Positions 49,205-58,547 are shown, numbered from the stretch's first letter. The stretch: 64,000 nt of DNA from Leucobacter coleopterorum (GCF_011382985.1 NZ_CP049933.1:1426001-1490000); one strand, 5' to 3'. The notes: a model not told the origin generated them from the sequence alone. Program-made: numbers and translations.

Positions 49205-49990
49205 TTAGGTGCTGAGACGAAAGAGCGAACGCGAGCCAAGAATACTGGTCCCGATGACACCGTACTGCCCCGCGTTGAGCAGCAGGCCTTGATTCGAGAT
49301 TGCAACCGACACGAACGCCAAAACAATAGCTGCCGCGATGAGAACCCAACTCAGTATTGCCATTCCGACCAAGGCCGTGCCCGCGAGCAGGGGCGTTCCC
49401 CGTGATGTCGATGGTCGAATCAGCGTGGCAATTGCAAACGCCACGATCCCGAGCGCAATTGCCCCAAGCACATCGCTGGGTCTGTGCCAGCCATAAGCCA
49501 GCAGCTGCCAGCCAACGGCCGAGAGGGTCGCCGCCCCACCGAGAGTGACGATTGCACGAGCCCTCGTGGGTACCGCCCAAATGATCGCCGCAACGAGCAC
49601 GGTGAAGACGGTCATGTGACCGCTGGGAAAAGTGTTCGGGGCATCAAGCTCAAAGAGCTCGGGACGATCTAATAGTTGCAGCTTCAGCAACTGTGAGGTA
49701 AGAATCGCGAGTGCAGATATAGCCACAATTCCCACCGCGCGAACGATGCCGTGCACGATCCAGGCTAGAATTCCGATGGCCAGCAGTGCGACGCCCACGG
49801 AAGGAGTCGACACCAGGTTGAGCGGCGCAGGCGGGTCCGTGGTAAATCTGGCAGCCTCGAGTACGCTGGCCTCCGCCTCCTGCCCGAGTGCGCTCTGTAC
49901 GCCAAACACGTAAGAACCGATGCCGAGGGCCGCCCAAAACAGTGTCGACCAGAGCGCGCGCAGGCGCCGCCCGGTAAGCGCTATGCTCAT
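49205..49990 (-). CDS. PAP2 family phosphatase (lipid phosphatase-like)
   Basis: A 261-residue membrane protein with several hydrophobic segments and the PAP2 motifs LLDRPE, FPSGHMT and GWHRPSDVLG, which contain the catalytic His pair and Arg. The segment after the catalytic domain adds two more hydrophobic stretches. Substrate unknown; family members dephosphorylate lipid phosphates such as undecaprenyl diphosphate. The ATG overlaps the upstream methyltransferase stop by four bases, so the three genes 49205-51735 form an operon. Confidence 0.9.
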   Translation of the reverse strand: MSIALTGRRLRALWSTLFWAALGIGSYVFGVQSALGQEAEASVLEAARFTTDPPAPLNLVSTPSVGVALLAIGILAWIVHGIVRAVGIVAISALAILTSQLLKLQLLDRPELFELDAPNTFPSGHMTVFTVLVAAIIWAVPTRARAIVTLGGAATLSAVGWQLLAYGWHRPSDVLGAIALGIVAFAIATLIRPSTSRGTPLLAGTALVGMAILSWVLIAAAIVLAFVSVAISNQGLLLNAGQYGVIGTSILGSRSLFRLST

Positions 49991-50832
49991 CGTGAAGCCC
50001 CCGCACAGCCGGTGAGTTTCGCTTGATCTGCGGTGCGCACAGCCCAGAGGGCAAGAGCCGCAGCGGTTGACACGTTGAGGGAGTCCACGCCGTGCTCCAT
50101 CGGGATCACAACGGAACGTGAGGACGAGGCGAGCGCTCGTCTGCTCAGACCTGTCCCTTCGGTTCCAAACATGAGCGCCAGGCGATCTGGAAGATGGTTA
50201 ACGTAGTCGGCAAGATCTTCTGCGTCATCTTTCAAGGCAAGGGCCGTGAGCTCGTAGCCCTCTTCGCGAAACATTGGTCCGGCAACTCGCCAGTCTGGCA
50301 TGCGTGCCCAAGGCACCTGCAGTACCGCCCCCATGCTCACGCGCACCGCACGGCGATAGAGAGGATCAGCACAGGCTGGGGACAGCAGTACCGCATCGGC
50401 GCCGAGCGCCGCAACCGACCGAAAAATGGCGCCGACGTTTGTGTGGTCGGCCAAGTCTTCAAGAACCACGACACGCCGTGACGTGCGCAGCAATTCAACC
50501 GGATCGCGATCGGTGGGCCGGTGCATTGAGGCCATTGCTCCCCTGTGGAGGTGGAAGCCCGTGAGCTGTTCGAGCTGCGCCGACTCCCCCACATAAACCG
50601 GAACCTCGGGGTAATCCGTAAGAATCGACTCAACCTTGGACAGCCAATCCTCAAGTAGTAGCAGGGAACGCGGTTGATGCCCGGCTCTGAGAGCACGCTC
50701 AATAACCTTCGGTGATTCTGCGAGGTACAGTCCCTCCTCGGGCTCGCGCACGCGCCGCAGTGCCACATCGGTGAGCTGCGTGTAATCGGCGAGTTCGGGC
50801 GCGGTGAGATCGCTTATCCGCGTCACCCTCAC
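49987..50832 (-). CDS. SpoU/TrmH family RNA 2'-O-methyltransferase
   Basis: SPOUT-fold enzyme of 281 residues. The N-terminal substrate-binding domain (LRRVREPEEGLYLAESPKVIERAL) is followed by the knot domain with motif 1 NVGAIFRS, motif 2 LMFGTEGTGLS and motif 3 IPMEHGVDSLNVSTAAAL. Target (rRNA or tRNA ribose) cannot be resolved from sequence. GTG start overlapping the alpha/beta hydrolase stop by four bases. Confidence 0.92.
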   Translation of the reverse strand: MRVTRISDLTAPELADYTQLTDVALRRVREPEEGLYLAESPKVIERALRAGHQPRSLLLLEDWLSKVESILTDYPEVPVYVGESAQLEQLTGFHLHRGAMASMHRPTDRDPVELLRTSRRVVVLEDLADHTNVGAIFRSVAALGADAVLLSPACADPLYRRAVRVSMGAVLQVPWARMPDWRVAGPMFREEGYELTALALKDDAEDLADYVNHLPDRLALMFGTEGTGLSRRALASSSRSVVIPMEHGVDSLNVSTAAALALWAVRTADQAKLTGCAGASR

Positions 50833-51735
50833 GCGGCAACCTCATTTTTTGCTGCGTTGGAGTTCTCAATCAGAAACTCGGAGATATAGGTGACCGCGTC
50901 TTCCACAGCTTCGTAATGCACAAGATGTCCGGTGCCAGGGATGATCCGAAGTCGCGACCAGGCAATGCGATGGTGCAGTTCCAGCTGCTTTGAGAGCGGG
51001 GTAATGTCGTCGCGCTCCCCCGCAATCAGGAGCGTCGGTCGATCAAACACTGCAGCGCGCTCGATGACGGTGTTGGAGACCGATGCCCGGAAGGCTTGGA
51101 AGAGCGTTGAAGGGTCTGAGAAGGTGCTGAAATAGCTGGCGTGTTGGCCGTGGATCCAGGCACGTAATTCGACGTCGCCCGTTTTAGCCATGACCTCGCT
51201 CATGCCACGCACGACTATAGGGCTGCCGAGAAGCTGACGCGCGGCACGCTCTGGCAGCAGTTCTGCGGCACGGTAATACCCAATTGTCAGTTGAGTAAGT
51301 GCGGCTTGAGGTCCCTTGAGAGCTGGTGCAGAGATCGGGTTGATGAGTACCACCCGGCTAGCTTCGAGTCCCCGGCCATTGCCGCTGTCACGACCAGTGA
51401 ACCGAATGAGTGGCCGAGGATTGCGAAGCCCTCGGAGCAGCCTCAGCTGCGAAGGCACGCAGCCATTCGCCATATAGGTCGATGTTGTGCTCGCGGTTTG
51501 GGATCGCGGGTGTTTCACCAAAACCGGGCAGATCGGGCACCACTGTGCGCACGCCCGGCAATGCCTTGGCAACTCCGCGAGCGATGGCATCTAGACCGTG
51601 GTGATCCCCTCGGAAGCCGTGTACGAGGATCAGGGTCGGGGGGTGCGTGTTCCCCTCTGTCGCGCTGTCAGCACCGTAATGCCAGGCTCGTGTTTCAATG
51701 CCGAGCGTGGGAACAAAAAGAGGTGCGGTAGTCAC
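50829..51735 (-). CDS. alpha/beta-fold hydrolase, two frameshifts
   Basis: Serine hydrolase fold. The start reads MTTAPLFVPTLGIETRAWHYG, then LILVHGFRGDHHG (oxyanion region). As read the frame leaves the family after EAAPRAS. One base at CCC 51429-51431 restores APRGFAILGHSFGSLVVTAAM with nucleophile Ser in GHSFG, and one at CCCC 51370-51373 restores GGLEASRVVLINPISAPALKG. The later AGERDDITP and GTGHLVHYE carry the catalytic Asp and His. Restored length is 302 residues. Substrate unknown. First gene of a three-gene operon. Confidence 0.85.
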
Positions 51736-51833
51736 GAAACGATCCTACCGAGGGGTCCTGGCAGATGGCTGCGCCACGTCGGGCCCCGCAAGCTACCAGC
51801 AGTCGGTAACATCAAAGGAACGAAAGGACCTCT

Positions 51834-52532
51834 GTGACCCCCTCTACTCCTCTTTGGGCAGCCAATCTCGCGGTGTTCGACACCGAGACCACGGGCGTCG
51901 ATACCGCCCACGCACGCATCGTGAGTGCGACGGTCGCCCTCCTCGGGTCCGAAGGTGAGGTGCTTGAGCGTTACGACTGGCTTTTGAACCCCGGTATCGA
52001 AATCCCTCCGGCGGCTCAGCGAGTGCACGGAATCAGCACCGAGATCGCACGCGCGAGCGGCATCGACGCGGCGGTGGGTGTGCAGCAGATCATTGAGCAG
52101 CTTGCAGAGATGATTGAGCGCGGGTTTCCGGTTGTTGCCTACAACGCACCCTACGACCTCACGCTGTTGCGTGCCGAAGCTGCGCGATACAGTCTCGCGT
52201 GGCCGGAGATCTTCGCCCCCGTGATCGACCCGCTGGTCCTCGATAAGCAGTTTGATCGTTATCGAAAGGGCAAACGTACGCTAGAGGCCGTAGCCGCCCA
52301 CCACGGCGTGGAAATCGGTACAGCCCACGACGCCGGTGATGATGCGATCGCGGCGGGACGTGTGTTGCAGTGCATCGCGCGTAAATACGGAGATGTGATA
52401 CCGAGCGAACTCGAAGAGTTGCACCGCGCGCAGATTGCCTGGGCAGCTGCGCAGGCCGCCAGCTTTCAGGAATACATGAGGAAGGCTCGCGATCCTCACT
52501 TTGTCGCGGAGGGTAGCTGGCCGCTGCGTTAA
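51834..52532 (+). CDS. DnaQ-like 3'-5' exonuclease (DEDDh)
   Basis: A 232-residue exonuclease of the DEDDh group, like the free proofreading epsilon-like proteins of actinobacteria. ExoI motif FDTETTG has Asp16 and Glu18; ExoII is AYNAPYDLTLL; ExoIII is TAHDAGDDA. DnaQ proteins of this sort often lack any polymerase-binding tail. GTG start with GAAAGGA upstream. Divergent from the alpha/beta hydrolase operon. Confidence 0.88.
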   Translation: MTPSTPLWAANLAVFDTETTGVDTAHARIVSATVALLGSEGEVLERYDWLLNPGIEIPPAAQRVHGISTEIARASGIDAAVGVQQIIEQLAEMIERGFPVVAYNAPYDLTLLRAEAARYSLAWPEIFAPVIDPLVLDKQFDRYRKGKRTLEAVAAHHGVEIGTAHDAGDDAIAAGRVLQCIARKYGDVIPSELEELHRAQIAWAAAQAASFQEYMRKARDPHFVAEGSWPLR

Positions 52533-52550
52533 GACTGCTGAGGGCAAACA

Positions 52551-52588
52551 AAAAGGTGGTGGCGATTCGAAGATCGCCACCACCTTTT
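52551..52588. terminator. bidirectional hairpin terminator
   Basis: AAAAGGTGGTGGCGAT pairs perfectly with ATCGCCACCACCTTTT around a 6-base loop, flanked by A and T runs, between the converging exonuclease and rpmE2 genes. Confidence 0.85.
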
Positions 52589-52603
52589 GTGTAAAGCCTC
52601 TGA

Positions 52604-52852
52604 CTATGCGCCGAAGCCCTTGAAGCGCTGGTTGAACTTCTCCACGCGACCGGCGGAGTCCATGATGCGCTGCTTGCCCGTGTAGAACGGGTGTGATGCG
52701 CTCGAGATCTCAACGTCGATGACCGGGTAGGTTGCACCGTCGAGCTCGATCGTCTTGTCGCTCGACAGCGTCGAACGGGTGAGGAAGGTCTCTCCGGAAG
52801 CGAGGTCGCGGAAGACGATTGCGTTGTACTCGGGGTGGATGTCGGTCTTCAT
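52604..52852 (-). CDS. rpmE2: 50S ribosomal protein L31 type B
   Basis: An 82-residue ribosomal protein starting [23 protein letters not shown], with the conserved [16 protein letters not shown] and ending RFKGFG. It has no CxxC pair, so it is the zinc-free (type B, YkgM-like) form, which in many bacteria replaces the zinc form during zinc shortage under Zur control. No clear Zur box was recognised here. AAGGA is 5 bases before the ATG. Confidence 0.95.
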   Translation of the reverse strand: MKTDIHPEYNAIVFRDLASGETFLTRSTLSSDKTIELDGATYPVIDVEISSASHPFYTGKQRIMDSAGRVEKFNQRFKGFGA

Positions 52853-52979
52853 GAGTGTCCTTATATTGAGTAGTTGATGCTGCGATTCGCGCACCGAAGT
52901 CTTGCGGCTTGTCCGCGCCAAGGTTCTACTTTAGCAGAACTCGCCACGAACATGCGCCGTGAAACAGATTAGTTCCAGC

Positions 52980-53765
52980 TTAGGGCCTGGCAACCGCGGC
53001 GTAGCGCCCATCTTGCACGGTCAACCCGAATGGCATCCCAAAGGTTGCCTCAAGATTTTCCGCGGTGAGGGTGTCTGCAATTGGCCCGGAAGCCTGGATC
53101 TGCCCGTCGCGCAGCATGAGCACGTGGGTGAACCCCGGAGGCACTTCTTCAACGTGGTGTGTCACCATGATCATCGCTGGCGAGGAGGGTGATTGGGCGA
53201 ACCCTGAGAGCATCTGCAGCATGCGTTCGCGGGCGCCGAGATCGAGGCTCGCACTGGGCTCGTCGAGCAGCAGCACCTCGGGATCGGTCATCACCGCGCG
53301 CGCGATGAGCGCACGCTTGCGTTCCCCGTCGCTGAGGGTGCCGAACGTGCTGTCCGCGAGCTCAAGCAGATCCCACTCCGCGAGGATACGCTCGGCCTGT
53401 CGCACGTCGATCGGGTCGTACTGCTCGTTCCAGCGACCCTCGACAGAGTACGCGGCCGTCAGCACAATATCGCGCACGATCTCGTTTGCGGGGATCCTGC
53501 GGGCTGTCGCTGAGGACACAAAGCCGAGTCGGGTGCGAAGTTCAAAGATATCGACACGCCCGAGGCGCTTTTCGAGCACGTCGACCGTGCCCGATGTCGG
53601 GTAGTCGTTGGCAGTCGCAAGCTTCAGCAGCGTTGTTTTTCCCGCGCCGTTCGGCCCGAGGATCACCCACCGCTGCGAATCTTCAACGGTCCAGTTAATG
53701 CCGTTGAGAATCGGGCGACGATTGCGGAGGTAGGTGACATCGGTGAAGCGCAACACATTGACCAT
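52980..53765 (-). CDS. ABC transporter ATP-binding protein
   Basis: A 261-residue ATPase: Walker A GPNGAGKTTLLKL, signature LSDGERKRALIA (S-D-G rather than S-G-G), Walker B VLLLDEPSASLD and the H-loop VTHHVEEV. It resembles stand-alone actinobacterial ATPases with no permease nearby, and none is visible here. ATG 53765 lies 7 bases after a TAGGCT hexamer, suggesting a leaderless transcript; the open frame upstream is probably not coding. Divergent from serB. Confidence 0.88.
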   Translation of the reverse strand: MVNVLRFTDVTYLRNRRPILNGINWTVEDSQRWVILGPNGAGKTTLLKLATANDYPTSGTVDVLEKRLGRVDIFELRTRLGFVSSATARRIPANEIVRDIVLTAAYSVEGRWNEQYDPIDVRQAERILAEWDLLELADSTFGTLSDGERKRALIARAVMTDPEVLLLDEPSASLDLGARERMLQMLSGFAQSPSSPAMIMVTHHVEEVPPGFTHVLMLRDGQIQASGPIADTLTAENLEATFGMPFGLTVQDGRYAAVARP

Positions 53766-53772
53766 GGCAGCA

Positions 53773-53778
53773 AGCCTA
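53773..53778 (-). promoter_or_regulatory. -10 element of a probable leaderless promoter for the ABC ATPase
   Basis: Minus-strand TAGGCT ends 7 bases before the ATG at 53765. Confidence 0.45.
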
Positions 53779-53820
53779 ACCAGACGCGCGGCAACCGTGC
53801 GCAAGCCACCCCGTCATCTC

Positions 53821-53826
53821 TAGACT
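53821..53826 (+). promoter_or_regulatory. -10 element of a probable leaderless promoter for serB
   Basis: TAGACT ends 7 bases before the ATG at 53834. It forms a compact divergent promoter region with the ABC ATPase gene, only 68 bases between the two starts. Confidence 0.5.
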
Positions 53827-53833
53827 GGATCGC

Positions 53834-54472
53834 ATGAGCCTTTCCCCCTTAATCGTTCTCGACTGCGACTCCACCACCATTCAAGACGAGGTGATTGAGC
53901 TCATCGCTGACGTTGCGGGCACTCGCGAACGGGTTGCCGAGATCACGGAGCGCGCGATGCGCGGTGACTTGGACTTCTCTGAAAGTTTGCAAGAGCGAGT
54001 GGCGACACTTGCGGGTACACCCGAATCGGTGTTCGCTGATGCCTATAGTCGTGTGCGACTCTCCCCTGGCATTCGAGAGCTGATTGCAGAGGTGCGCAAG
54101 CGTGGTGGCAAAGTGGGGGTAGTGTCGGGTGGCTTTCACGAGGTGCTGGATCCAATCGCTCGAGATCTCGGCCTTGATTTTTGGCGCGCAAATCGACTTG
54201 AGGTTGTTAACGGCCTCTTGACTGGTCGCACGGTTGGACCCATCATTGATGCCGCAGCAAAGGCCGAGGCCCTTACAGAGTGGTCGGCCGAGTCCGGTAT
54301 TCCGCTCACCGCCTCGGTTGCCATCGGCGACGGAGCGAACGACCTCGAAATGATGAAGATCGCAGGCTTGGGCGTGTCTTACAACGGTAAGCCGATCGTG
54401 CGGGATCAAGCGGACGTATCCGTAGAAGACGATTTGGCCCGTGTGATCCCTCTGCTTGATCGCCTCAGCTAG
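53834..54472 (+). CDS. serB: phosphoserine phosphatase SerB
   Basis: HAD-family enzyme for the last step of serine synthesis. The 212-residue protein has the DxDST nucleophile motif LDCDSTTIQDEVIEL (Asp10, Asp12), VGVVSGGFHEV, and GDGANDLEMM. It lacks the N-terminal ACT domain of the longer actinobacterial type. The stop lies in CTAG shared with the convergent gene. Confidence 0.92.
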   Translation: MSLSPLIVLDCDSTTIQDEVIELIADVAGTRERVAEITERAMRGDLDFSESLQERVATLAGTPESVFADAYSRVRLSPGIRELIAEVRKRGGKVGVVSGGFHEVLDPIARDLGLDFWRANRLEVVNGLLTGRTVGPIIDAAAKAEALTEWSAESGIPLTASVAIGDGANDLEMMKIAGLGVSYNGKPIVRDQADVSVEDDLARVIPLLDRLS

Positions 54473-55278
54473 AAGTTGTTCAGTATTTCCGTGTCGCTCG
54501 GAATCACTCCTTCGCCGAGCAGTGAAGCGCCGAGCCTCTTGAGTGCTGTCAAAGCGACATTCTGCGGCATTGGGCCGTAGGAGATGCGAGCAACACCCAG
54601 CGACTCGTATTCGCCTGCGCTGAGGGCCCCAGGAAGGCCAATCACGCTGACCTTGCGCTCTCCAATGCCGGCCACGAGCTGGCGTGTCACATCGGCGTCG
54701 AGAATCCCCGGCACGAAGATGCAGGTCGCGCCTGCGTCGAGGTACGAACGCCCACGCTCAACTGCATCCGCGATGATTTCGTCAATAGGGCGGTTGCCGC
54801 CCCGCACAAACGCATCGGTGCGAGCATTCAGCGCAAAACTGACACCCTCACGCTCCCCCGCCTTGACTGCATCCGCCACAAGCCTGGTCGACTCCACCAG
54901 GGGACGAAGCTGATCCTCGATATTGGCGCCGGAAACGCCTACGCCAATTGCGCGGCGCACGGTCTCTCCAGCGTCTCCAAAACCACCGTCGAGATCCGCC
55001 GAGACCGGCAGATCGGTCGCCAAAACGATACGGCCTACAGCCTCAAGCATCAGGTGAAGCGGAATCTGCTCGCCATCGGCGTAGCCGTGGCTTGCTGCGA
55101 TCGCGTGACCAGCGGTTGCGATGGCGCGTGTGCCGGGGAGCTCCGCTACAACGCGTGCGCTCACGGCATCCCACACGTTGACAACCCGAAGTACCTCGGA
55201 TGCTTCGTAGAGGGAACGGAGTGTGTTGGCGTCTTCTGCGACGGCTGAACGTGTGCGTGGGGCAGGAATGTGGTTCAT
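54469..55278 (-). CDS. isocitrate lyase/phosphoenolpyruvate mutase family protein
   Basis: A 269-residue TIM-barrel enzyme of the PEP mutase/isocitrate lyase superfamily. The conserved start is VVNVWDAVSARVVAE; catalytic-site segments are ATAGHAIAASHGY, VSADLDGGFGDAG and ALNARTDAFVRGG. The usual Lys-Lys-Cys of isocitrate lyase is absent, so it is closer to oxaloacetate- or 2-methylisocitrate-lyase-like proteins of unknown substrate. ATG 55278 has GAGGG upstream; the frame opens three codons earlier. Confidence 0.85.
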   Translation of the reverse strand: MNHIPAPRTRSAVAEDANTLRSLYEASEVLRVVNVWDAVSARVVAELPGTRAIATAGHAIAASHGYADGEQIPLHLMLEAVGRIVLATDLPVSADLDGGFGDAGETVRRAIGVGVSGANIEDQLRPLVESTRLVADAVKAGEREGVSFALNARTDAFVRGGNRPIDEIIADAVERGRSYLDAGATCIFVPGILDADVTRQLVAGIGERKVSVIGLPGALSAGEYESLGVARISYGPMPQNVALTALKRLGASLLGEGVIPSDTEILNNF

Positions 55279-55326
55279 GTCCCTCACCCTACGAACAACC
55301 GTCGCAAAACGAAAGGGTCTTGTGTA

Positions 55327-56037
55327 CTAGTGGCCCATGCCAAGGCCACCGTCGACCGGAATCACGGCACCCGAAATGTAAGCCGCGTCGTCTCCGGCGA
55401 GGAATGATGCGGCTCCGGCGATCTCCGCGACCTGGCCGAAACGGGCGGCAGGAATCTGTGAGAGATACTGCTTCTGCTGCTCGTCGCTTAGCTCGGCGGT
55501 CATGTCGGTCTCGATGAACCCGGGCGCAATGACGTTCGCTGTGATGTTGCGGGCACCAAGCTCGCGGGTGAGCGAGCGAGCGAAGCCCACAAGCGCGGCC
55601 TTCGAAGAGGAGTAATTGATCTGACCTGGTGATCCGTAAAGTGCAACCACGCTCGAGATGAGAATCACGCGCCCGAAGCGCCCCTTCAGCAGCCCCTTCG
55701 CCGAACGCTTTACCACGCGGAAAGTGCCGGTGAGGTTTGTGTCGATGACACTCGTAAATTCTTCCTCGGACATGCGCAGCAGCAGTGTGTCCCGAGTGAT
55801 TCCTGCGTTCGCCACAACAACCTCAACGGCTCCAAGCTCTGCCTCGATTTGAGTGAAAGCGGCATCGATCGAGGCGGCGTCGGTCATCTCTGCGCGCACC
55901 GTGAGTGATCCTGCTGGCCCCTCGCCCGAACGAGCGGTGACGGCGACCCTATGGCCGTCCGCAATCATCCGCTCTGCGATGGCAAAACCGATGCCACGAT
56001 TGCCACCGGTCACAAGAACAACACGGGAGGTGCTCAT
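55327..56037 (-). CDS. fabG: beta-ketoacyl-ACP reductase FabG
   Basis: NADPH-dependent reductase of fatty acid elongation (classical SDR). The 236-residue protein has TGGNRGIG (10-17), NAGITRDTLLLRM, catalytic Ser and YSSSK, and ends with ISGAVIPVDGGLGMGH. The NAGITRD segment and length fit FabG. AGAAAGG precedes the ATG. The next gene is on the opposite strand, so no fab operon is formed here. Confidence 0.92.
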   Translation of the reverse strand: MSTSRVVLVTGGNRGIGFAIAERMIADGHRVAVTARSGEGPAGSLTVRAEMTDAASIDAAFTQIEAELGAVEVVVANAGITRDTLLLRMSEEEFTSVIDTNLTGTFRVVKRSAKGLLKGRFGRVILISSVVALYGSPGQINYSSSKAALVGFARSLTRELGARNITANVIAPGFIETDMTAELSDEQQKQYLSQIPAARFGQVAEIAGAASFLAGDDAAYISGAVIPVDGGLGMGH

Positions 56038-56174
56038 TGGGAGACCCTTTCTGTAGGAAAAGTGCGACTCTCACCCTATCGTTCGCTCGCATGCTTGGGG
56101 CTATGGTCCGGTGTTTCTTGGGGCTAAGGCCCAGCGGAACGGCGTAGGCTATTCGCGGTACGAAGAAGGAGCCC

Positions 56175-56603
56175 ATGGCTGAGAGCTACAGTGTCACGTC
56201 GGCGGGAGTGAACCCCGCTGAGGATCGCACGCACCGTATGCGCATGTACTTCATCGCGATGGCGCTTCGAGTGGTGTGTGTGGCCTCACTCTTTTGGCTG
56301 CGTGATTGGTGGGTGTTGCTAGCAGCGGCCGGTGCTATCTTTCTCCCCTGGTTTGCTGTGATGGTTGGTAATGCGGTGGCCCACAGCGTTGATCAACCCG
56401 TTGACGCACCTGACCCGCTCCAGCTTGAGAGCGGAGAACCAGAGGTCTCGACCGACTCCCCCGCCGACATGTTGCTCGTGGTTGACGTTGATCCTGAGCG
56501 GCGAGGATCGGGCGGAACCGCCGAGCCCGAATCGCCCGAGTCCACTGACTCAGACTCAGACTTAGGTGAGCCTCAGCCACCCGCCCAGGGAATTGCCCAG
56601 TGA
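56175..56603 (+). CDS. DUF3099 domain-containing membrane protein
   Basis: A 142-residue actinobacterial protein with two hydrophobic segments (MYFIAMALRVVCVASLFWL; WWVLLAAAGAIFLPWFAVMV) and a C-terminal acidic, Ser/Pro-rich tail, typical of DUF3099. Function unknown. AGAAGGAG precedes the ATG, and a TAGGCT hexamer about 25 bases upstream may be the -10 element. The stop overlaps the next gene (GTGA). Confidence 0.88.
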   Translation: MAESYSVTSAGVNPAEDRTHRMRMYFIAMALRVVCVASLFWLRDWWVLLAAAGAIFLPWFAVMVGNAVAHSVDQPVDAPDPLQLESGEPEVSTDSPADMLLVVDVDPERRGSGGTAEPESPESTDSDSDLGEPQPPAQGIAQ

Positions 56604-56844
56604 GCGCCGCGGTGTTCCCCGGGCTCAGTCTCGGGGTGATGCTGCTCAGCGGTTTGAATGCTCTAGGGCGGGTTGTCGCGAGTCGGCGGACTGGGCGATC
56701 CTGTGGCGCAACCCGAAGATCCATGCTGAGGATCGCCGCAAGACCTGGCTCGCCTGTGAAGCTCACCTGTCCACGCTGCGCGAGTTTTTGTCTGATCGAT
56801 CGTTTCCACTTGAGGTTGTTACCGTAGGAGAACTTGATGTCTGA
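56600..56844 (+). CDS. small Cys-containing protein of unknown function, frameshifted near start
   Basis: Restored to 81 residues, the protein has ECSRAGCRESADWAILWRNPKIH and WLACEAHLSTLREFL, a pattern of paired Cys and Cys-His found in small actinobacterial proteins sometimes labelled acetone carboxylase-like. The GTG at 56600 overlaps DUF3099. One base in the CCCC run 56617-56620 joins VSAAVFPR to AQSRGDAAQRFECSRAGC. The Cys-x4-Cys and Cys-x2-His suggest metal binding, not proved. The end overlaps surf1. Confidence 0.65.
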
Positions 56845-57699
56845 TCCCACACAGGTCGGGTGGACGTTTCTGCGGTCGCGTCGCTGGATCGGGTACTTTG
56901 CGATGCTGATTGTGTTCTCGATCGCGTGTGTGATGCTCGGCAACTGGCAGTTCGAACGCCGTGCCGAGGCACGCGCAGAGATCGAGCGAATCGATAACAA
57001 CTACGGTGCCCCAGCGATTGCACTTGCTGACGAGCTTCCAACACTTGATGCCTTTGACGAGTCGAAACAAAAATGGCGGACGGTCTCGGTTGTTGGTGAG
57101 TACTTCGGTAATCCTTTTCTTGCTCGCAACAGGCCCGGCCCCAACGGGGTTGGCTCCGATCTGATCCAGCCGATCCGCACGAACTCCGGCGAGGTGTTTT
57201 TTGTGGATCGTGGCTGGGTGAGTATCGACGGCAGCGAAGCCAGCAGCGTGAAGGTTGAGGATCTGCCTCAGCCCGCCGCAGGCAAAGTTACCGTCGAGGT
57301 GCGTCTGCGCGCCGGCGAACCCAAGATCCCTGGTCGCACCTCTTCGGGTCGAACGGTTGCGAGCATCGACCTGCCTGAGCTGGCGAAGCTCTCGGGAACC
57401 GAAGGTGAAAGTTATACGGGTGCCTACGGCATGCTGATCTCTGAGTCCCCGCGGGAGAACACGGTTGGCTGCCGCCGAAGCCGGAGCGTGACGAGGGACC
57501 ACACCTCTCTTACGCGCTGCAGTGGTACGTGTTCATTTTGATAGCCCTGATCGGAGTTGGGTTCGCCGCGAGGCAGGAGTATCGCGGCCTTAACGCTGGC
57601 AGTGGATCTGTCAAAGAACAGGATCGCCGCCGCGCTGAACGCAAGACCCGAAAAGGCCCCACCGATGCTGACGAAGAGGATGCACTGCTCGATGCGTAA
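56837..57699 (+). CDS. SURF1 family cytochrome oxidase assembly protein, frameshifted
   Basis: Membrane protein that helps insert heme a into the aa3 oxidase. It has an N-terminal membrane segment (GYFAMLIVFSIACVMLGNWQ), the SURF1 core (RTVSVVGEY ... VFFVDRGWV), and a second membrane segment at the C-terminus. One base in CCCC 57447-57450 restores SESPAGEHGWLPPKPERDEGP and HLSYALQWYVFILIALIGVGF, which ends at TAA 57697-57699. Restored length is 287 residues. The ATG has AGGAG upstream and lies inside the preceding gene. Functionally linked to ctaCDEF though distant. Confidence 0.9.
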
Positions 57700-58547
57700 A
57701 ATGACCACTCTCGCTGTTCTTGGTCTCGCGGGTGTGTTCGCCCTCTCTGGTTGCGCAGCAGAGCTTGACCCGGTAGAGGCGCGAGATTCTTTGGCAGAAG
57801 TGACCGAAGATCCCGAACCGCCGGCAACTGCCAGTGAATACGACGCTGAGCTACACCCGGAGCCCGTGGTTGAGCCACAGGAGTGCTCACGCTACCTCGT
57901 GATTACCGCACGAGGCACAGGGGAGCCTTCGAAGGGGCAGCTGCTCTCCCCGTGGCGAAAGACATCTCAAAGGCTCGCCCGGGCGAGGTAACAACTGAAG
58001 ATCTCGACTACCCCGCCGACACCAACGTTAAAGAGGGTGGTACCCGCGGGGTGCGCGTGCTGATTGACACCCTCAACGTTCAGACTGAGGCGTGCCCTGA
58101 TCAGAAGTTTGTGCTGCTCGGCTACTCGCAGGGTGCCATGGTGATCGGTGACGCTCTCGCTGATGCCAAGACCCGCATGATCGGTGAAACGACCGGCGCG
58201 CTCACTCAAGAGGCCGCCGAGCACGTGCTTGCGGTTGTTCTGTATGGTGATCCGCGGTTTGAGGGACAAGAAACCTTCAATGTCGGGAGTTTTGATCCCA
58301 AACTAGGCGGAATTATGCCGCGTCAGTTGGGCTCCCTGGGCACCTACGCTGAGCGCATTAGAGATTTTTGTGTCGAGGGAGACCTTGTGTGCCAGGCAAG
58401 CCTAGCGGCGGGCGAGTCCCGCGAAGCGGTCGATTCCGCCCAGGAGCAGCACGTCGCTTATTACACAAACGGCATGCAAAAGGAGGGGCCGAATTCGTCA
58501 TCGACAAGCTCGACCCCAAAACAAAGAAAGCTACGCCAACTCGATGA
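57692..58547 (+). CDS. cutinase-like serine esterase lipoprotein, two frameshifts
   Basis: Alpha/beta hydrolase of the cutinase family. A lipoprotein signal ends in FALSGC (Cys21), an acidic Pro/Glu-rich linker follows, then YLVITARGTGEP and the nucleophile GYSQG near residue 144. The catalytic Asp (FCVEGDLVC) and His (EQHVAYY) are present. One base at 57948-57951 restores LLSPVAKDISKARPGEV and one at 58485-58488 restores KEGAEFVIDKLDPKTKKATP to TGA 58545-58547. Restored length is 285 residues. Start overlaps SURF1. Its end overlaps the ABC-F gene by 17 bases, tail to tail. Substrate unknown. Confidence 0.85.
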
